The notes beneath the pieces were generated by a model, which worked only from the letters and a program-made list of their open reading frames with translations, did no database searches and had not been told where the DNA came from. The position numbers were made by a program, and so were the translations under genes. Shown here one piece after another: positions 39,898 to 49,407 of a DNA stretch of 53,582 nt. The DNA is from CAYHXN01 sp964360605 (GTDB lineage Bacteria > Patescibacteriota > Minisyncoccia > UBA6257 > WO2-44-18). Every line of letters begins with the position of its first letter. Position 1 is the stretch's first letter. The DNA is taken from assembly GCA_964360605.1 (NCBI GenBank), contig CAYHXN010000003.1:1-53582 (forward strand), in the 5' to 3' direction.

Positions 39898-40995
39898 ATG
39901 AAAAAGATTATTCTAATAATTTCTATAACGATTTCTGTTCTCGTATTAGTCTTTGTCGTCTGGCGCTTATTAATTCTATCTCAACCGACAACGGACTCCT
40001 CTATGTTAGACGAGGAGGAAACTGCTTCTGGTAAATTACAATTATTATCCAGTGAACCCATTTTTGGGTTCTGGATTGATTTGAGCGGAAATATTTATAC
40101 GGTTTTAGAAAACGGCGCGATTAGCAGACTTTCTCAAGACGGAAAACTGGAACCGCTCTCCGAGCAATCAATACCAAGCATTAGCTCCGTGAATCCCTCG
40201 TCGGACGGGTTAAGAACAATTATTTCTTTCGGTTATCCTACAAAAGAAAGTTTTTCGGTTTTTGATACTAAGACAAACCGATTCATACCCCTATCGGAAG
40301 GAACCTCCAGCGCCGACTGGCATCCCTCTTCTTCAGACCGCCTAGTTTATATTCAAAACCGCGGCGAAAAAAACGTTATTTCAACTTTTACCGTTTCGTC
40401 GCAAAAAAGTTCGGAATTAATAACCCTGTCTCAAAAAGGCCTGCGCTTGGACTGGGCGTCGCCAGAAGAAATTTATCTTTTTGACTTACCGGATAATAAA
40501 TCAACGGGCTCGCTGTGGACATTAAATATCTCCACAAAAACACTAAGGCCGATAATTAAAGAAGAATCTGGGCTTATGACTAAATGGTTCTCTAATAACT
40601 CTTTTGGCTTAAAACTAAGCTTCGTCAACCAACTGCCGTCTTTAGAAATTATAGACCAACAGAATAGAACGCTCGCTAAATTGCCTTTCGTTGGGTTACC
40701 GTCCGAATGCGCCGAAGCTCTCTCCGAAAACCGAATTTATTGCGCCATTCCGGATGCCCAGGACAACCTAAACGGGTTCCTCCGAAGATATCTTAAAAAA
40801 GAAGATTTTTACGCCGATTCTGTTTACGCGATACCTACTAATATCGGGATTGATCAGCGTCTAGAAAATGCCGTCATGCCAATCTCCAGTCCTGCGTTAG
40901 ACGCCAACGTTGATATCTCCGAATTATCCGCTTATAACGGCGATCTCTATTTTATTAACCGAGCCGATCGGTTGCTTTACCGTTTAGATTTATAA
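39898..40995 (+). CDS. Membrane-anchored beta-propeller-like protein
   Basis: 365 residues. N-terminal anchor IILIISITISVLVLVFVVWRLLIL, then repeated strand clusters that look like a propeller: FGFWIDLSGNIYTVLENGAI, SSVNPSSDGLRTIISFGYP, SADWHPSSSDRLVYIQNRG, LRLDWASPEEIYLFDLPDN, then GDLYFINRADRLLYRLDL. The W/D-x-S/G-x2 pattern resembles TolB/WD40-like domains. Last gene before an intergenic promoter, 2 nt after the previous gene, so it closes the secretion operon. Probably extracytoplasmic; no catalytic motif. Confidence 0.65.
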   Translation: MKKIILIISITISVLVLVFVVWRLLILSQPTTDSSMLDEEETASGKLQLLSSEPIFGFWIDLSGNIYTVLENGAISRLSQDGKLEPLSEQSIPSISSVNPSSDGLRTIISFGYPTKESFSVFDTKTNRFIPLSEGTSSADWHPSSSDRLVYIQNRGEKNVISTFTVSSQKSSELITLSQKGLRLDWASPEEIYLFDLPDNKSTGSLWTLNISTKTLRPIIKEESGLMTKWFSNNSFGLKLSFVNQLPSLEIIDQQNRTLAKLPFVGLPSECAEALSENRIYCAIPDAQDNLNGFLRRYLKKEDFYADSVYAIPTNIGIDQRLENAVMPISSPALDANVDISELSAYNGDLYFINRADRLLYRLDL

Positions 40996-41004
40996 AACCA
41001 ATTC

Positions 41005-41034
41005 TTGACTAGAAAGCCTTTGAATTGATATTAT
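41005..41034 (+). promoter_or_regulatory. Promoter of the coiled-coil gene
   Basis: TTGACT (41005-41010), an 18-bp spacer and TATTAT (41029-41034), ending 7 nt before the ATG at 41042, which predicts a leaderless transcript. Confidence 0.75.
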
Positions 41035-41041
41035 TTAACAC

Positions 41042-42331
41042 ATGAATACAGAAAGATTTTCTCCCGGAGATTTCCTCCGAGAGCAAGAGGGGGATAAATT
41101 TGATGTTAGCGAGGCGTTGAATAACAAAGATTTCTTAGAATTTTTGACAAAGTACGGGGACGCCGAATCGTTTGATTCGAGCGAAGCCAATACCCAGGAA
41201 ATAGAAAAACGCTTTCAATCATTTGAATCAAAGAATGCTTCCGCAGCGGCATTAAAAGCTTTTTATAAAAAAGAAGTTATAGAGAAAACCATTATCGGGG
41301 GCGAAGCGAAGGGGTGGGAAAAACCGGTTGATGAATATATTGAAAAGGTTGCTATTGAAAATCCGGAGCTTATGACGCTTATCCATGAGACTCTGTACAA
41401 AAAGCAGGAAGCTGAAAAAGAAATAGAGTCTAGAACTTTAGAAATCAAGGATATTCTAAGATTAATTGCCGGAAAAGAGTCTCTAGAAATTATGAAATTT
41501 TCTTTAAAAGACGCGCTTGAGCGCTCGGCCGATCAGGCTCGGGATCTACTTAATCTGGAGAAAAGCAAAAAAGAGGCGTTAGTTCGCCAAAGCGAAAAAG
41601 CTGGTAGATTGGTAGAAATAAAGCGGTCTATGACCGGAGTTAGAGGTCTTTTTAATTTTAAAAACTTTGCCGTAATCGGCTGGATATTCCGCAACCCCGA
41701 AGAAAGAGAGGCGAAGAGGAGGCCGAAGCAGGAACTAGAGGCAATTGCTAAAATCCTAGAAAAATCTTTAAAAAAATCGGAAGAGAAGAAGTTGCCGGAG
41801 CTGGAATCCAACGTTAAAATCTTGACCGAAGTCCTTGAAACCGAAAAGTTAGCGGGGATGGCCAAGGCGGTATTGTTGGATATTTTGCCAACTGGGCAAA
41901 TGGTGAAAGAAAAAGCGGCTCAACATGTTTCTAAATTTATGGAGTCACTAATTAGTTCAAAAGGCAAGAAAGAGTTGGGAGAAAAACCGCTGGAAGAATT
42001 ATTATCAATAAAAAAATCTTTAGAAGACGCTGTATCAGAAGGTGAAGCTTTAAAAATTATGGAGCAAGTAGACGGCGAAAAAACCGAAAAAGCGATGGGC
42101 CAATTAGAAGTAGCTATAGAAAATAGGGTTACTAAAGAAATAATGGATTCGGTTTTTTCCGCCAAGCTTAAATCTAGGCCACTGGAAGAAATGGAAAAAA
42201 TAATAAAAGGATACTTGGACAAACCGTTGAACGAATCGGCTAAAAAAGCTTTGGAGCTTATTCTAAAAAGCCCCAGAGTTTCTCCAGAGAAAAAAATCTT
42301 GCTTAAAAAAATTCTTTTAGAGAAGTTTTAA
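41042..42331 (+). CDS. Long coiled-coil cytosolic protein, unknown
   Basis: 429 residues, no signal peptide. Very rich in Glu, Lys, Leu with long helices throughout (about 95-290 and 330-429), e.g. EKEIESRTLEIKDILRLIAGK and RRPKQELEAIAKILEKSL. A less charged patch GVRGLFNFKNFAVIGWIFRNP (about 199-219) may pack against a membrane or partner. No enzymatic motif. It has its own promoter right after the secretion operon and is followed 13 nt later by another small helical protein. Function unknown. Confidence 0.6.
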   Translation: MNTERFSPGDFLREQEGDKFDVSEALNNKDFLEFLTKYGDAESFDSSEANTQEIEKRFQSFESKNASAAALKAFYKKEVIEKTIIGGEAKGWEKPVDEYIEKVAIENPELMTLIHETLYKKQEAEKEIESRTLEIKDILRLIAGKESLEIMKFSLKDALERSADQARDLLNLEKSKKEALVRQSEKAGRLVEIKRSMTGVRGLFNFKNFAVIGWIFRNPEEREAKRRPKQELEAIAKILEKSLKKSEEKKLPELESNVKILTEVLETEKLAGMAKAVLLDILPTGQMVKEKAAQHVSKFMESLISSKGKKELGEKPLEELLSIKKSLEDAVSEGEALKIMEQVDGEKTEKAMGQLEVAIENRVTKEIMDSVFSAKLKSRPLEEMEKIIKGYLDKPLNESAKKALELILKSPRVSPEKKILLKKILLEKF

Positions 42332-42344
42332 AAAAAATAAACAT

Positions 42345-42536
42345 ATGCAAAAACCAGATTTAGAAAAATATCTAACGGAGGAAATGAGTAATGAGCAAAA
42401 GGGAGCCCTGCACGTTAATCTTGCCCTAGTTTATCTTCAAACTCTGAATAATATAAACGAGCGTTATTTAGAAATGCTCAAAGAAACCACGGAAACTCTT
42501 AAAAGAATCAGTAAGAAAATTGAAAAATCCGCCTAA
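42345..42536 (+). CDS. Small helical protein
   Basis: 63 residues, nearly one long helix (KGALHVNLALVYLQTLNNINE then LEMLKETTETLKRISKKI). Encoded 13 nt after the coiled-coil gene and sharing its transcript. It may form a helical complex with that product. Its TAA stop lies in the loop of the terminator hairpin that follows. Confidence 0.6.
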   Translation: MQKPDLEKYLTEEMSNEQKGALHVNLALVYLQTLNNINERYLEMLKETTETLKRISKKIEKSA

Positions 42537-42551
42537 AGCGGATTTTTTATA
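42525..42551. terminator. Bidirectional terminator containing a stop codon
   Basis: AAATCCGC-CTAAA-GCGGATTT with T runs on both strands, between two convergent genes; the TAA of the upstream gene is in the loop. Confidence 0.88.
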
Positions 42552-42981
42552 GATCGGTCGGCTTAATGACTACGTGCCGATCCTTTCCTTCGCCCATGCT
42601 TTCCGTCTTAACATCCGGCCGAATAGCAAGCTCGGTGTGAACTAAACGACGTTCATAAGCGTTAAGGGACGGCAGGTCAACGGAAGATTTAGAGGTAATG
42701 GCTTTTCTGGCTGCCGCTTGCGCTAATTCAATAATCAAACGCTCCCGTTCTTTGCGGTAATTATTGATATCAATAAAAACAGTTTCTAAATTTTGCTTGC
42801 GAGCAAACAAACGCAAGACGTGTTCAAGGTCGCTCACGAAAGATGGAATAAATTTTTCTAACCATTCGCCTTCATTAATAAAAATCGTAATTTTTTTATT
42901 TTCACTGTTTGAATCAATGCTGACATCGGAAAAACCGGCGCATTCAAGGAGTTTTTGGACTTGTAATTTGATTTGTTCCAT
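42547..42981 (-). CDS. jag: KhpB/Jag-type RNA-binding protein (R3H domain)
   Basis: 144 residues. The N-terminal half is a degenerate KH-like segment (EQIKLQVQKLLECAGFSDV; ITIFINEGEWLEKFI), and the C-terminal half is an R3H domain with RKERERLIIELAQAAARKAI, LPSLNAYERRLVHTELA and the closing GEGKDRHVVI. Same-strand neighbour of yidC, rnpA and rpmH: the conserved order near the replication origin. It starts inside the end of yidC (38-nt overlap). Lacks the N-terminal Jag_N domain seen in Firmicutes. Likely binds RNA with KhpA. Confidence 0.88.
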   Translation of the reverse strand: MEQIKLQVQKLLECAGFSDVSIDSNSENKKITIFINEGEWLEKFIPSFVSDLEHVLRLFARKQNLETVFIDINNYRKERERLIIELAQAAARKAITSKSSVDLPSLNAYERRLVHTELAIRPDVKTESMGEGKDRHVVIKPTDL

Positions 42982-43669
42982 TTAGTTGTTTGTTGATAAT
43001 CAGCTGTTGCCCGATAGAAAACAGGGAAGTAACCAGCCAGTAGAGGCCGACAGCCGACGGCAAGGAGAAAAGGAGGACTACCGTAAGAACCGGACCGACA
43101 AAGACCATACTACGGGCTACCTTAGCCGCGGGATCTTGGGGATCACCGGCCGTCTTTGGCAAAGCTAGCCGTCCTTGAAAATACTGGGCAATAGCCGCCA
43201 AACTAACAATTAATATACTTCGAGTTTGTAAATCAATCAAGCCCAAGAAAGAATGGTAGATCTCTTGGGGGGCTGCTATGAAATCATACAAATTAGACAT
43301 TGCTTCTGCCGTAAAGCCCCCTAAAAACAACTTATAGAGGGTAATGAGTATTGGCAGTTGAAGTAAGATGAGAACAAATCCAGAAAAAGGATTAACTTTG
43401 TGCTCTTTATATAGAGCCATAAGCGCTTGAGCTTGTTTTTCCCGATTATCTTTATGATCGTGTTGGATCTTTTTGATATGAGGCTGGATACGCTGCATCA
43501 AAGTCTGGTTTTTAAAGCTTTTATAAAAAAACGGGTAGAGTAGGGTTCGGATAACGACGGTTAGAAGAATAATGGCTATTCCTAAATCTTCAAAAGCGAC
43601 ATATTTATAAAGGAAAACCAGCCCGTTAAAAAGCGGTTGATATAAGATTGTGTTGAATAGTTCGGACAT
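42944..43669 (-). CDS. yidC: Membrane protein insertase YidC/Oxa1
   Basis: 241 residues. The hydrophobic core (FEDLGIAIILLTVVIRTLLYPFFYKSF) and QPHIKKIQHDH are typical of YidC, followed by the coiled-coil hairpin (REKQAQALMALYKEHKVNPFSGFVLILLQLPILITLYKLFL, about 78-118). Two more helices near 150 and 195-215 include the VLLFSLPSAVGLYWLVTSLFSI end. No large periplasmic domain, as in Gram-positive and Patescibacteria forms. Inserts membrane proteins; here beside rnpA and jag, in the origin block. Confidence 0.93.
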   Translation of the reverse strand: MSELFNTILYQPLFNGLVFLYKYVAFEDLGIAIILLTVVIRTLLYPFFYKSFKNQTLMQRIQPHIKKIQHDHKDNREKQAQALMALYKEHKVNPFSGFVLILLQLPILITLYKLFLGGFTAEAMSNLYDFIAAPQEIYHSFLGLIDLQTRSILIVSLAAIAQYFQGRLALPKTAGDPQDPAAKVARSMVFVGPVLTVVLLFSLPSAVGLYWLVTSLFSIGQQLIINKQLNGTNQITSPKTP

Positions 43670-43677
43670 AGTAATGT

Positions 43678-44004
43678 TTAATTAGTTAATTGGTTGGCTA
43701 AAGCAGAAAGACTTGACTGCAGTTGCCTCTTATCTATATTTGCCGCATTAGGAGAAAAAATTATTAGGTAATCGGCAATCGGCAATTTGTTTTTTACAAC
43801 CTGGAAAAAATTAAAGGATTGCCTTTTCAAATAATTGCGTTTAACTGCCTTTTTAGAGACCTTATTGCTAATAATAACACCAAACCGGCTATAAGGAAGA
43901 TTTCCGGAAAATATTTTCAAGTTGAAAAGCGGGCTTCTGATAATTTTGCCGGATTTTTTACCGACAAAAAGCTGAATCGGCAATTTGTATCGCTTAGTAA
44001 TCAA
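43678..44004 (-). CDS. rnpA: Ribonuclease P protein component
   Basis: 108 residues, starting at TTG 44004 because no ATG is open in this frame after the rpmH stop. The family motif is present in the order KKYRLPIQ-like KRYKLPIQLFVGKK, RSPLFNLKI, YSRFGVIISNKVSKKAVKRNYLKR (RNR-like helix) and FSPNAANIDKRQLQSSL. It processes the 5' end of tRNAs with the RNase P RNA. The gene sits between rpmH and yidC in the usual order. The exact start is the least certain part. Confidence 0.88.
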   Translation of the reverse strand: MITKRYKLPIQLFVGKKSGKIIRSPLFNLKIFSGNLPYSRFGVIISNKVSKKAVKRNYLKRQSFNFFQVVKNKLPIADYLIIFSPNAANIDKRQLQSSLSALANQLTN

Positions 44005-44040
44005 GTTAATAAGCCAATGAGAGCCCGGCTCATTAACTGG

Positions 44041-44175
44041 CTAAACAGAGAGTCGTTTTCGGCCCTTTTGGCGACGATGTCTAAGCACGCGTTGGCCGCC
44101 AGTTTTACGACTACGCTTCAAGAATCCGTGGGTTCTCGCTCTTTTTCTCTTTTTTGGTTGGTAAGTTCTAGACAT
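44041..44175 (-). CDS. rpmH: Ribosomal protein bL34
   Basis: 44 residues: MSRTYQPKKRKRARTHGF then LKRSRKTGGQRVLRHRRQ and KGRKRLSV, the complete bL34 pattern. Encoded on the minus strand just upstream of rnpA, divergent from dnaA. Not a long ORF, so it could easily be missed. Found by reading the reverse strand of the rpmH-dnaA spacer. Confidence 0.97.
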   Translation of the reverse strand: MSRTYQPKKRKRARTHGFLKRSRKTGGQRVLRHRRQKGRKRLSV

Positions 44176-44240
44176 AATAAAATTATTCTAATAAAAATCC
44201 GCGAAAATATCAATTGGGGGTAAGATTTTAGAAAAAATAG

Positions 44241-44249
44241 TTATGCACA
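44241..44249 (+). promoter_or_regulatory. DnaA box in the rpmH-dnaA spacer
   Basis: TTATGCACA, one base from the consensus TTATCCACA, in the 139-nt AT-rich spacer. With the origin gene order it suggests that oriC or dnaA autoregulation lies here. Only one good box is visible. Confidence 0.6.
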
Positions 44250-44280
44250 GAAAATTCACATGTTATTACAAATTGTCAAT

Positions 44281-44308
44281 TTGACGGACTGGCTACGAGA
44301 ACTAAAAT
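44281..44308 (+). promoter_or_regulatory. Promoter of dnaA
   Basis: TTGACG (44281-44286), a 16-bp spacer and TAAAAT (44303-44308). The ATG at 44315 is where transcription should start, so the dnaA message is predicted leaderless. Confidence 0.65.
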
Positions 44309-44314
44309 TAACTA

Positions 44315-45676
44315 ATGGAACACAATGAAGTTTGGAAGGTTGCTTTGGGAGAAATTGAATTACAAATTTCCAGACCGAACTTTTTAACTTGGTTTAGAAA
44401 CACTTCATTGTTAGGAAAAAAAGAGGGCATCGCCGTTGTTGCTCTGCCAAATACTTTCGCCAAAGAATGGGTAGAAAATAAATACGGAAAAATTGTTCTA
44501 CGGGCTCTCCGCGGAATTGATGAAACCACCAAAAGAGTGGACTACGTCGTGAACGGGGATTATAAAATGCCGGCGGTAAAAGAAAAGCCGTCGGTCAATG
44601 TCCGGTTGGCCTCGTCAGAACAGCTGGGTTTTCCGGAATTTAAGATTGATCCGGAAACAAACCTAAATCCTAGATACGGTTTTAATACTTTTGTAGTCGG
44701 AAAGTCTAATGAGTTAGCCTACACCGCCTGTATGGCCATCGCTGACGTGGTCGGCAGTAAATATAATCCATTATTTATCTATGGAGGTGTTGGCGTCGGA
44801 AAAACGCACCTGATTCAAGCGGTCGGCAACGAAATAAAAAATCGTTATCAAAACCAGATCAAGGTAAAGTACGTCCCTTCCGAAAAATTCACTAACGATG
44901 TCATTGCCGGCATTAGAACCAAAAGAATGGAAGCGGTAAAAGAAAAGTATCGGCTCATTGATGTTTTGATTGTAGACGATATTCAGTTCATAACCGGCAA
45001 AGGAACTACCGAAGAAGAGTTCTTCCATACCTTTAATGCTTTGTATGAAAATAATAAACAAATTATTATCTCTTCCGATCGGCCGCCGAACTTCACTCCG
45101 ACTCTTCATGAAAGATTAAAGTCCCGTTTTGCCGGAGGAATGACAATAGGTATTGATTATCCTGATTACGAATTAAGAATGGCGGTTTTAAAAGGTAAGG
45201 TTCAAGAAAAACGCTACTCCTTGGACGAGTCTTATCTTAAAATAATTGCCGCTAAAGCTAATAAAAATCTCAGGGAGCTTGAGGGTTTATTAAATCAAAT
45301 AATCTTCTATCAACAAAATAAGGGGGAGTTGAATAATAAGGTGGTGGAACAATTAATTAATCAAAACCTTCAAGAACCGTCCCGAAACGCCAATCCTACG
45401 GAAATTATAAACTGCGTGGCAGAGTTCTATGACATCGCCCCAATAGACTTAATGGGACGCTGTCGGAAAAAAGAATTAGTGGCACCGCGCCAAATTGCTA
45501 TGTATCTTTTAAGGGACGTCTTAAGTCTTTCTTATCCGGCAATTGGTGAGAAGCTGGGGAAAAGAGACCACACAACTGCTATCTACGCGTGTGAAAAGGT
45601 GGGAGAAAGTATTAATAAAAACCATAAACTCAACCAGGATATTCTAATGATTAAAGATATGGTCAGTAAAAGTTAA
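44315..45676 (+). CDS. dnaA: Chromosomal replication initiator DnaA
   Basis: 453 residues. Domain I (MEHNEVWKVALGEIEL...FLTWFRNT) interacts with the helicase-loading machinery. The AAA+ domain has Walker A GGVGVGKTHLIQ (about 152-163), Walker B VLIVDDIQFITGKG and the DRPPNF/LKSRFAGG region. Domain IV binds DnaA boxes through LSYPAIGEKLGKRDHTTAIYAC, the signature helix-turn-helix. Followed by dnaN 105 nt later and divergent from rpmH: the origin arrangement. Confidence 0.97.
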   Translation: MEHNEVWKVALGEIELQISRPNFLTWFRNTSLLGKKEGIAVVALPNTFAKEWVENKYGKIVLRALRGIDETTKRVDYVVNGDYKMPAVKEKPSVNVRLASSEQLGFPEFKIDPETNLNPRYGFNTFVVGKSNELAYTACMAIADVVGSKYNPLFIYGGVGVGKTHLIQAVGNEIKNRYQNQIKVKYVPSEKFTNDVIAGIRTKRMEAVKEKYRLIDVLIVDDIQFITGKGTTEEEFFHTFNALYENNKQIIISSDRPPNFTPTLHERLKSRFAGGMTIGIDYPDYELRMAVLKGKVQEKRYSLDESYLKIIAAKANKNLRELEGLLNQIIFYQQNKGELNNKVVEQLINQNLQEPSRNANPTEIINCVAEFYDIAPIDLMGRCRKKELVAPRQIAMYLLRDVLSLSYPAIGEKLGKRDHTTAIYACEKVGESINKNHKLNQDILMIKDMVSKS

Positions 45677-45781
45677 CAAGTAATCAACAGGGATTAGGGA
45701 TTAAGAATTGGAAATTAAGAACAAAATTAGGTTTATCAACAAATTAACACCCCCCTACTATTACTACTAATTAATAATATT
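45677..45781 (+). other. AT-rich dnaA-dnaN spacer, possible part of oriC
   Basis: 105 nt of mostly A/T with TTATCAACA at 45733-45741, one base from the DnaA consensus, plus TAATCAACA near 45683. No hairpin terminator. Together with the spacer before dnaA it is the likeliest origin, though boxes are few. Confidence 0.4.
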
Positions 45782-46897
45782 ATGAAACTTATAGTATTAA
45801 GGAATAATTTAAAATCTGGTTTGTCGGCTGTGGAAAGAGCGGTTACAGAAAACTCCGCTTTACCTATTTTAAAAAACGTTTTAATTAAAACTTTTAATAA
45901 TAGAATTAAATTAGTTGGAACTAATTTAGAATTAGGAATCTCTTGTCTTGTTTCAGGGAAAATAATAGAAGAGGGGGAGGTTAACGTACCTTTTGGAGTT
46001 TTATACGGGATTATTAATAATATTGATTCAGAAAAAGTTTCTTTAGAATCGGAAAAAAATAATCTTCATATTAAAACGGATAATTATAACGCGGTGATTC
46101 AAGGAGTTTCATCGGAAGAATTTCCAATAATTCCGAAAATAGAAAACACGGAATATAATTTAGAATTAAACGGAGAAGTTTTAAAAAATTCCCTACTCAA
46201 AGTTTCTTCTTCTGTTCAAATCTCTGAAATCAGACCGGAAATTAGCGGTGTTTTGTTTGATTTTCAAATAACGATATTAAAAATAGCGGCTACCGATAGT
46301 TTTCGTTTATCTGAAGTAACTTTAATTAATAATCAATACACCACTAATCTAAGAAAAGGTTTTAAAGTAATTATTCCTTTAAAAACAATCCAAGAACTTA
46401 TTAGAATTATTCCGGACGATAAACAAGTGACTATTCAAATTGATCCAAATCAAATTTTATTTAAAAACGAAGACGTAGAAATAATTTCCCGATTAATAGA
46501 CGGGAATTATCCGGATTACGAACAAATCATTCCAAAAGAATTTGGTTTAGAAGTTCAAATTAATAAAGGACACGCTTTAAACGCTATTAAATTAGTGAGT
46601 AATTTTAGCGGTAAAGGGAATGATATTTTATTAAAAATCGCCGATGGGAAAAAAGCTGTGGAAATTTATTCTTCTAATCAATATTTAGGAGAGAATAAGT
46701 ATCTCATACCGGCAAAAATCAAAGGCGATAATAACGGTATTGTGGTTTTTAACTGGAGATATTTATTAGATGGTCTCAAGATTATGGATTCAGAAGAAAT
46801 AATATTTGGAATGAATGGAGAAAGTAAGCCGGCAACTATAAAGCCGGCAAACAATCAGTCTTATTTTTATATCTTAATGCCGATTAAGAATAGTTAA
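45782..46897 (+). CDS. dnaN: DNA polymerase III sliding clamp (beta subunit)
   Basis: 371 residues, three repeats of the clamp fold. MKLIVLRNNLKSGLSAVERAV and SALPILKNVLIKT open domain I. Domain II includes LKNSLLKVSSSVQISEIRPEISGVLF with the SFRLSEV core, and domain III ends FYILMPIK, the expected conserved C-terminus (xLPM-like). Codon usage is particularly AT-rich. The stop TAA is at 46895-46897, immediately before the assembly gap, so this gene is complete. Confidence 0.96.
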   Translation: MKLIVLRNNLKSGLSAVERAVTENSALPILKNVLIKTFNNRIKLVGTNLELGISCLVSGKIIEEGEVNVPFGVLYGIINNIDSEKVSLESEKNNLHIKTDNYNAVIQGVSSEEFPIIPKIENTEYNLELNGEVLKNSLLKVSSSVQISEIRPEISGVLFDFQITILKIAATDSFRLSEVTLINNQYTTNLRKGFKVIIPLKTIQELIRIIPDDKQVTIQIDPNQILFKNEDVEIISRLIDGNYPDYEQIIPKEFGLEVQINKGHALNAIKLVSNFSGKGNDILLKIADGKKAVEIYSSNQYLGENKYLIPAKIKGDNNGIVVFNWRYLLDGLKIMDSEEIIFGMNGESKPATIKPANNQSYFYILMPIKNS

Positions 46898-46997
46898 NNN
46901 NNNNNNNNNNNNNNNNNNNNNNNNNNNNNNNNNNNNNNNNNNNNNNNNNNNNNNNNNNNNNNNNNNNNNNNNNNNNNNNNNNNNNNNNNNNNNNNNN
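46898..46997. other. Assembly gap of 100 N
   Basis: Exactly 100 unknown bases, the customary placeholder for a gap of unknown size. Distances and gene order across it are from scaffolding only. No features can be read in it. Confidence 1.
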
Positions 46998-49357
46998 ACA
47001 TTTTGAAGTTCCAGCGGGGTTTGTATAGTGTTTTGATAACGGTATTCTTTTCCGAAATTGCCATTTTGTTGAGAAATTACTTTTCCGTTTAAAAATATCT
47101 CTAATTTAATAATATCTGAAGGCGAAGAGATTCTCGCTAAAACATTGATAAAATTTCCGATAGCCATACTTCCTTTAAGAGGAGAGATGATTTCTAAATT
47201 TAACGATCCGGAGAAGGTGAGGTTAGTGAATAAATTCTGGCCCTGGGGATTAGTTTTAATCCACTCAACCAACGCTTCTTCCCAGTTTTTAAACTGCGGA
47301 TCATTTTCCGGATTTGCCGGTGGTGGGCCGAGCGGATTTTTTTTATTAATATAATATAAAGTATCGTGAATCTGGTTATTAACCACAACCTCTCCTTTTA
47401 GAATTGGTTTATCAACGAAAATCGGTTCCGGTTTGGAAAAAGCTTCACCTGGACGGTTTTTTAAAACTTCTGATAAGAAGGAATTCCAAATAGGCACGGC
47501 CGCTAAAATACTGCCACCCTTTTTTTGCATCGGTTGGTTGTCATTATTACCGGCCCAAACTCCCACCACTAGGGACGGTGTGTAGCCAATCGCCCAAGCA
47601 TCACGGTAGTCGTTTGTAGTTCCGGTTTTAAGCGCCACTTCGTGGTTCGGATAGACTGTTAAATTTAAACTATTTTGAAAAAGCGGAGAGCGGGCCTTTA
47701 CGTCGGATAAGATATCGTTTATTAACCTGGCATATTGCGGTTCTATGACTTGATTAGAATTATCGCGGTATTCTTCTAAAATTTTTCCAGACTGGTCGGT
47801 AACTTTTAAAACCATAGTTTGTTGCCGCGACACTCCTTCTTGCGCTAGCGCCGAATAAGCGTTAACTAGCTCTACGAGCTTCACTTCGCCGCCGCCTAGA
47901 ACCAAAGAAAGACCATAACGGCTTCGTTCGGTTAAGGTATTAATGCCCAAATTTTTAACCACCTCAAGAACATTGTCTATACCGGAGAGATATAAGGCTT
48001 TTACTGCCGGAACGTTAATTGATTGAGCCAGGGCGTTTCTTAAGGTTATCGGTCCGCGGAAAATTTCGTCAAAATTTTGCGGGTGGTAGCAATTATCTTG
48101 TTCTTCTTGAGGGATTAGGGACTGGTCGTGTTCTGGGATTTTTGGTTTTACGATAGAGGGACAATTTTCTTCATTAGAAACGAACTCGGTTGGAACATCA
48201 AAGAGAACGGTGTCCGGCGTAAATCCTTTTTGAAAAGCGGTTAGATAAACGAAAGGCTTAATCGCCGAACCCGGTTGGCGCAGTCCTTGAGTAGCGACGT
48301 TAAAATTACCCTGAATCACTTCGTCAAAATAATCACGCGATCCGACTAATGCCAAAACCTGGCCAGTACTAGCGTCTTCCGCGACCAATGCCGCGTTTGT
48401 GCCTTTATATAGCTCTTCGTTGCGTTTTACGCCCTCTGAGACGACCTTTTCTGCTAGTTCCTGCATTGGCCAGTCTAGGGTAGTCACTACTTCTAAGCCG
48501 GCAGTGCGGACGAATTCCTCGCCGTATTGTTTATTAAGGTGCTCTTGAACAGCGATTACAAAGTGCGGCGCTTTAATACCGGTATTGGATTGGGTGAATT
48601 GGAAGATATGTTTTTTCGCTCGGTTTTTTTCCGCTTCGCTGATATAACCAAGCTTCTCCATTTGATCCAGGGCGTTATTTTTTCTCACTATTAGCTCATC
48701 AAAATGAGATCCCCACGGCGAATAATAGCTGGGTGCTTTTGGAAGAGATGCTAAAAGCGCGGCTTCCGCTAAATTCAAATCTTTAGCCGGTTTTTTAAAA
48801 TAAGTCTGACTAGCCGCTTCAACTCCGTAAGCGTTAGAGCCATAAGGGATCTGGTTTAAATAAAGATTTAAAATCTCATCCTTGGTGTAGCGTTTTTCCA
48901 ACAAAATCGCCAAAATCAACTCCTTAATTTTTCTGGTTATAGTTCTATCCGGTGAAAGAAAAGCATTTTTTGCTAATTGTTGAGTGATTGTAGAACCGCC
49001 TTGGGAAACGCGTCCCCGTGAAAGATTGACCAGCAGGGCCCGGAGGATGGAGCGAGGGTCTAAGGCCGAGTGATTGTAAAAATTAGCGTCTTCAATAGCG
49101 ATCGTCGCTTGTTTTATTTTTTCCGGTATTTCTTCAAAAGGTATAACCGTTCTTTTTTCTTCTCCATGAATTTCATAAAGAAGATTCTCGCCGGCGCGGT
49201 CATAAATTTTTGTTGATTGGGCTACTTGGCGATTTTCCAAAAGTTCCGGATTAGGAAGGTCTTTGATAATTAAAATTCCCCAAAAAACAAAAATTAGCGC
49301 TACCGCGCCAATGCCGCCAAAGGTATAGAGAACCAACTTACTCCTAAACATAATCAA
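46998..49357 (-). CDS. PBP1A-type peptidoglycan glycosyltransferase/transpeptidase, C-terminus lost in the gap
   Basis: About 786 readable residues. N-terminal anchor YTFGGIGAVALIFVFWGILI, then a GT51 transglycosylase with EDANFYNHSALDPRSI, QGGSTITQQLAKN and KIKELILAILLEKRYTKDEILNLYLNQ. The transpeptidase has S-x-x-K in PGSAIKPF, S-x-N in AQSINVPA and K-T-G in ALKTGTTND. The last readable region (NLEIISPLKGSM to YRYQ) is an Ig-like C-terminal extension. An open frame continuing through the Ns into the antisense of dnaN is an artefact; the true 3' end is unknown. Builds peptidoglycan. Confidence 0.92.
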
Positions 49358-49407
49358 AGATTATTGAGCTCGGTTCTATCTATTATGCTATTTTTTCTGA
49401 AAAAATC

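Noticed and set aside
46874..46997. C-terminal extension of the PBP through the N run
   Set aside because: The residues are unknown (X) and the last ones are antisense of dnaN, so the frame is artificial.
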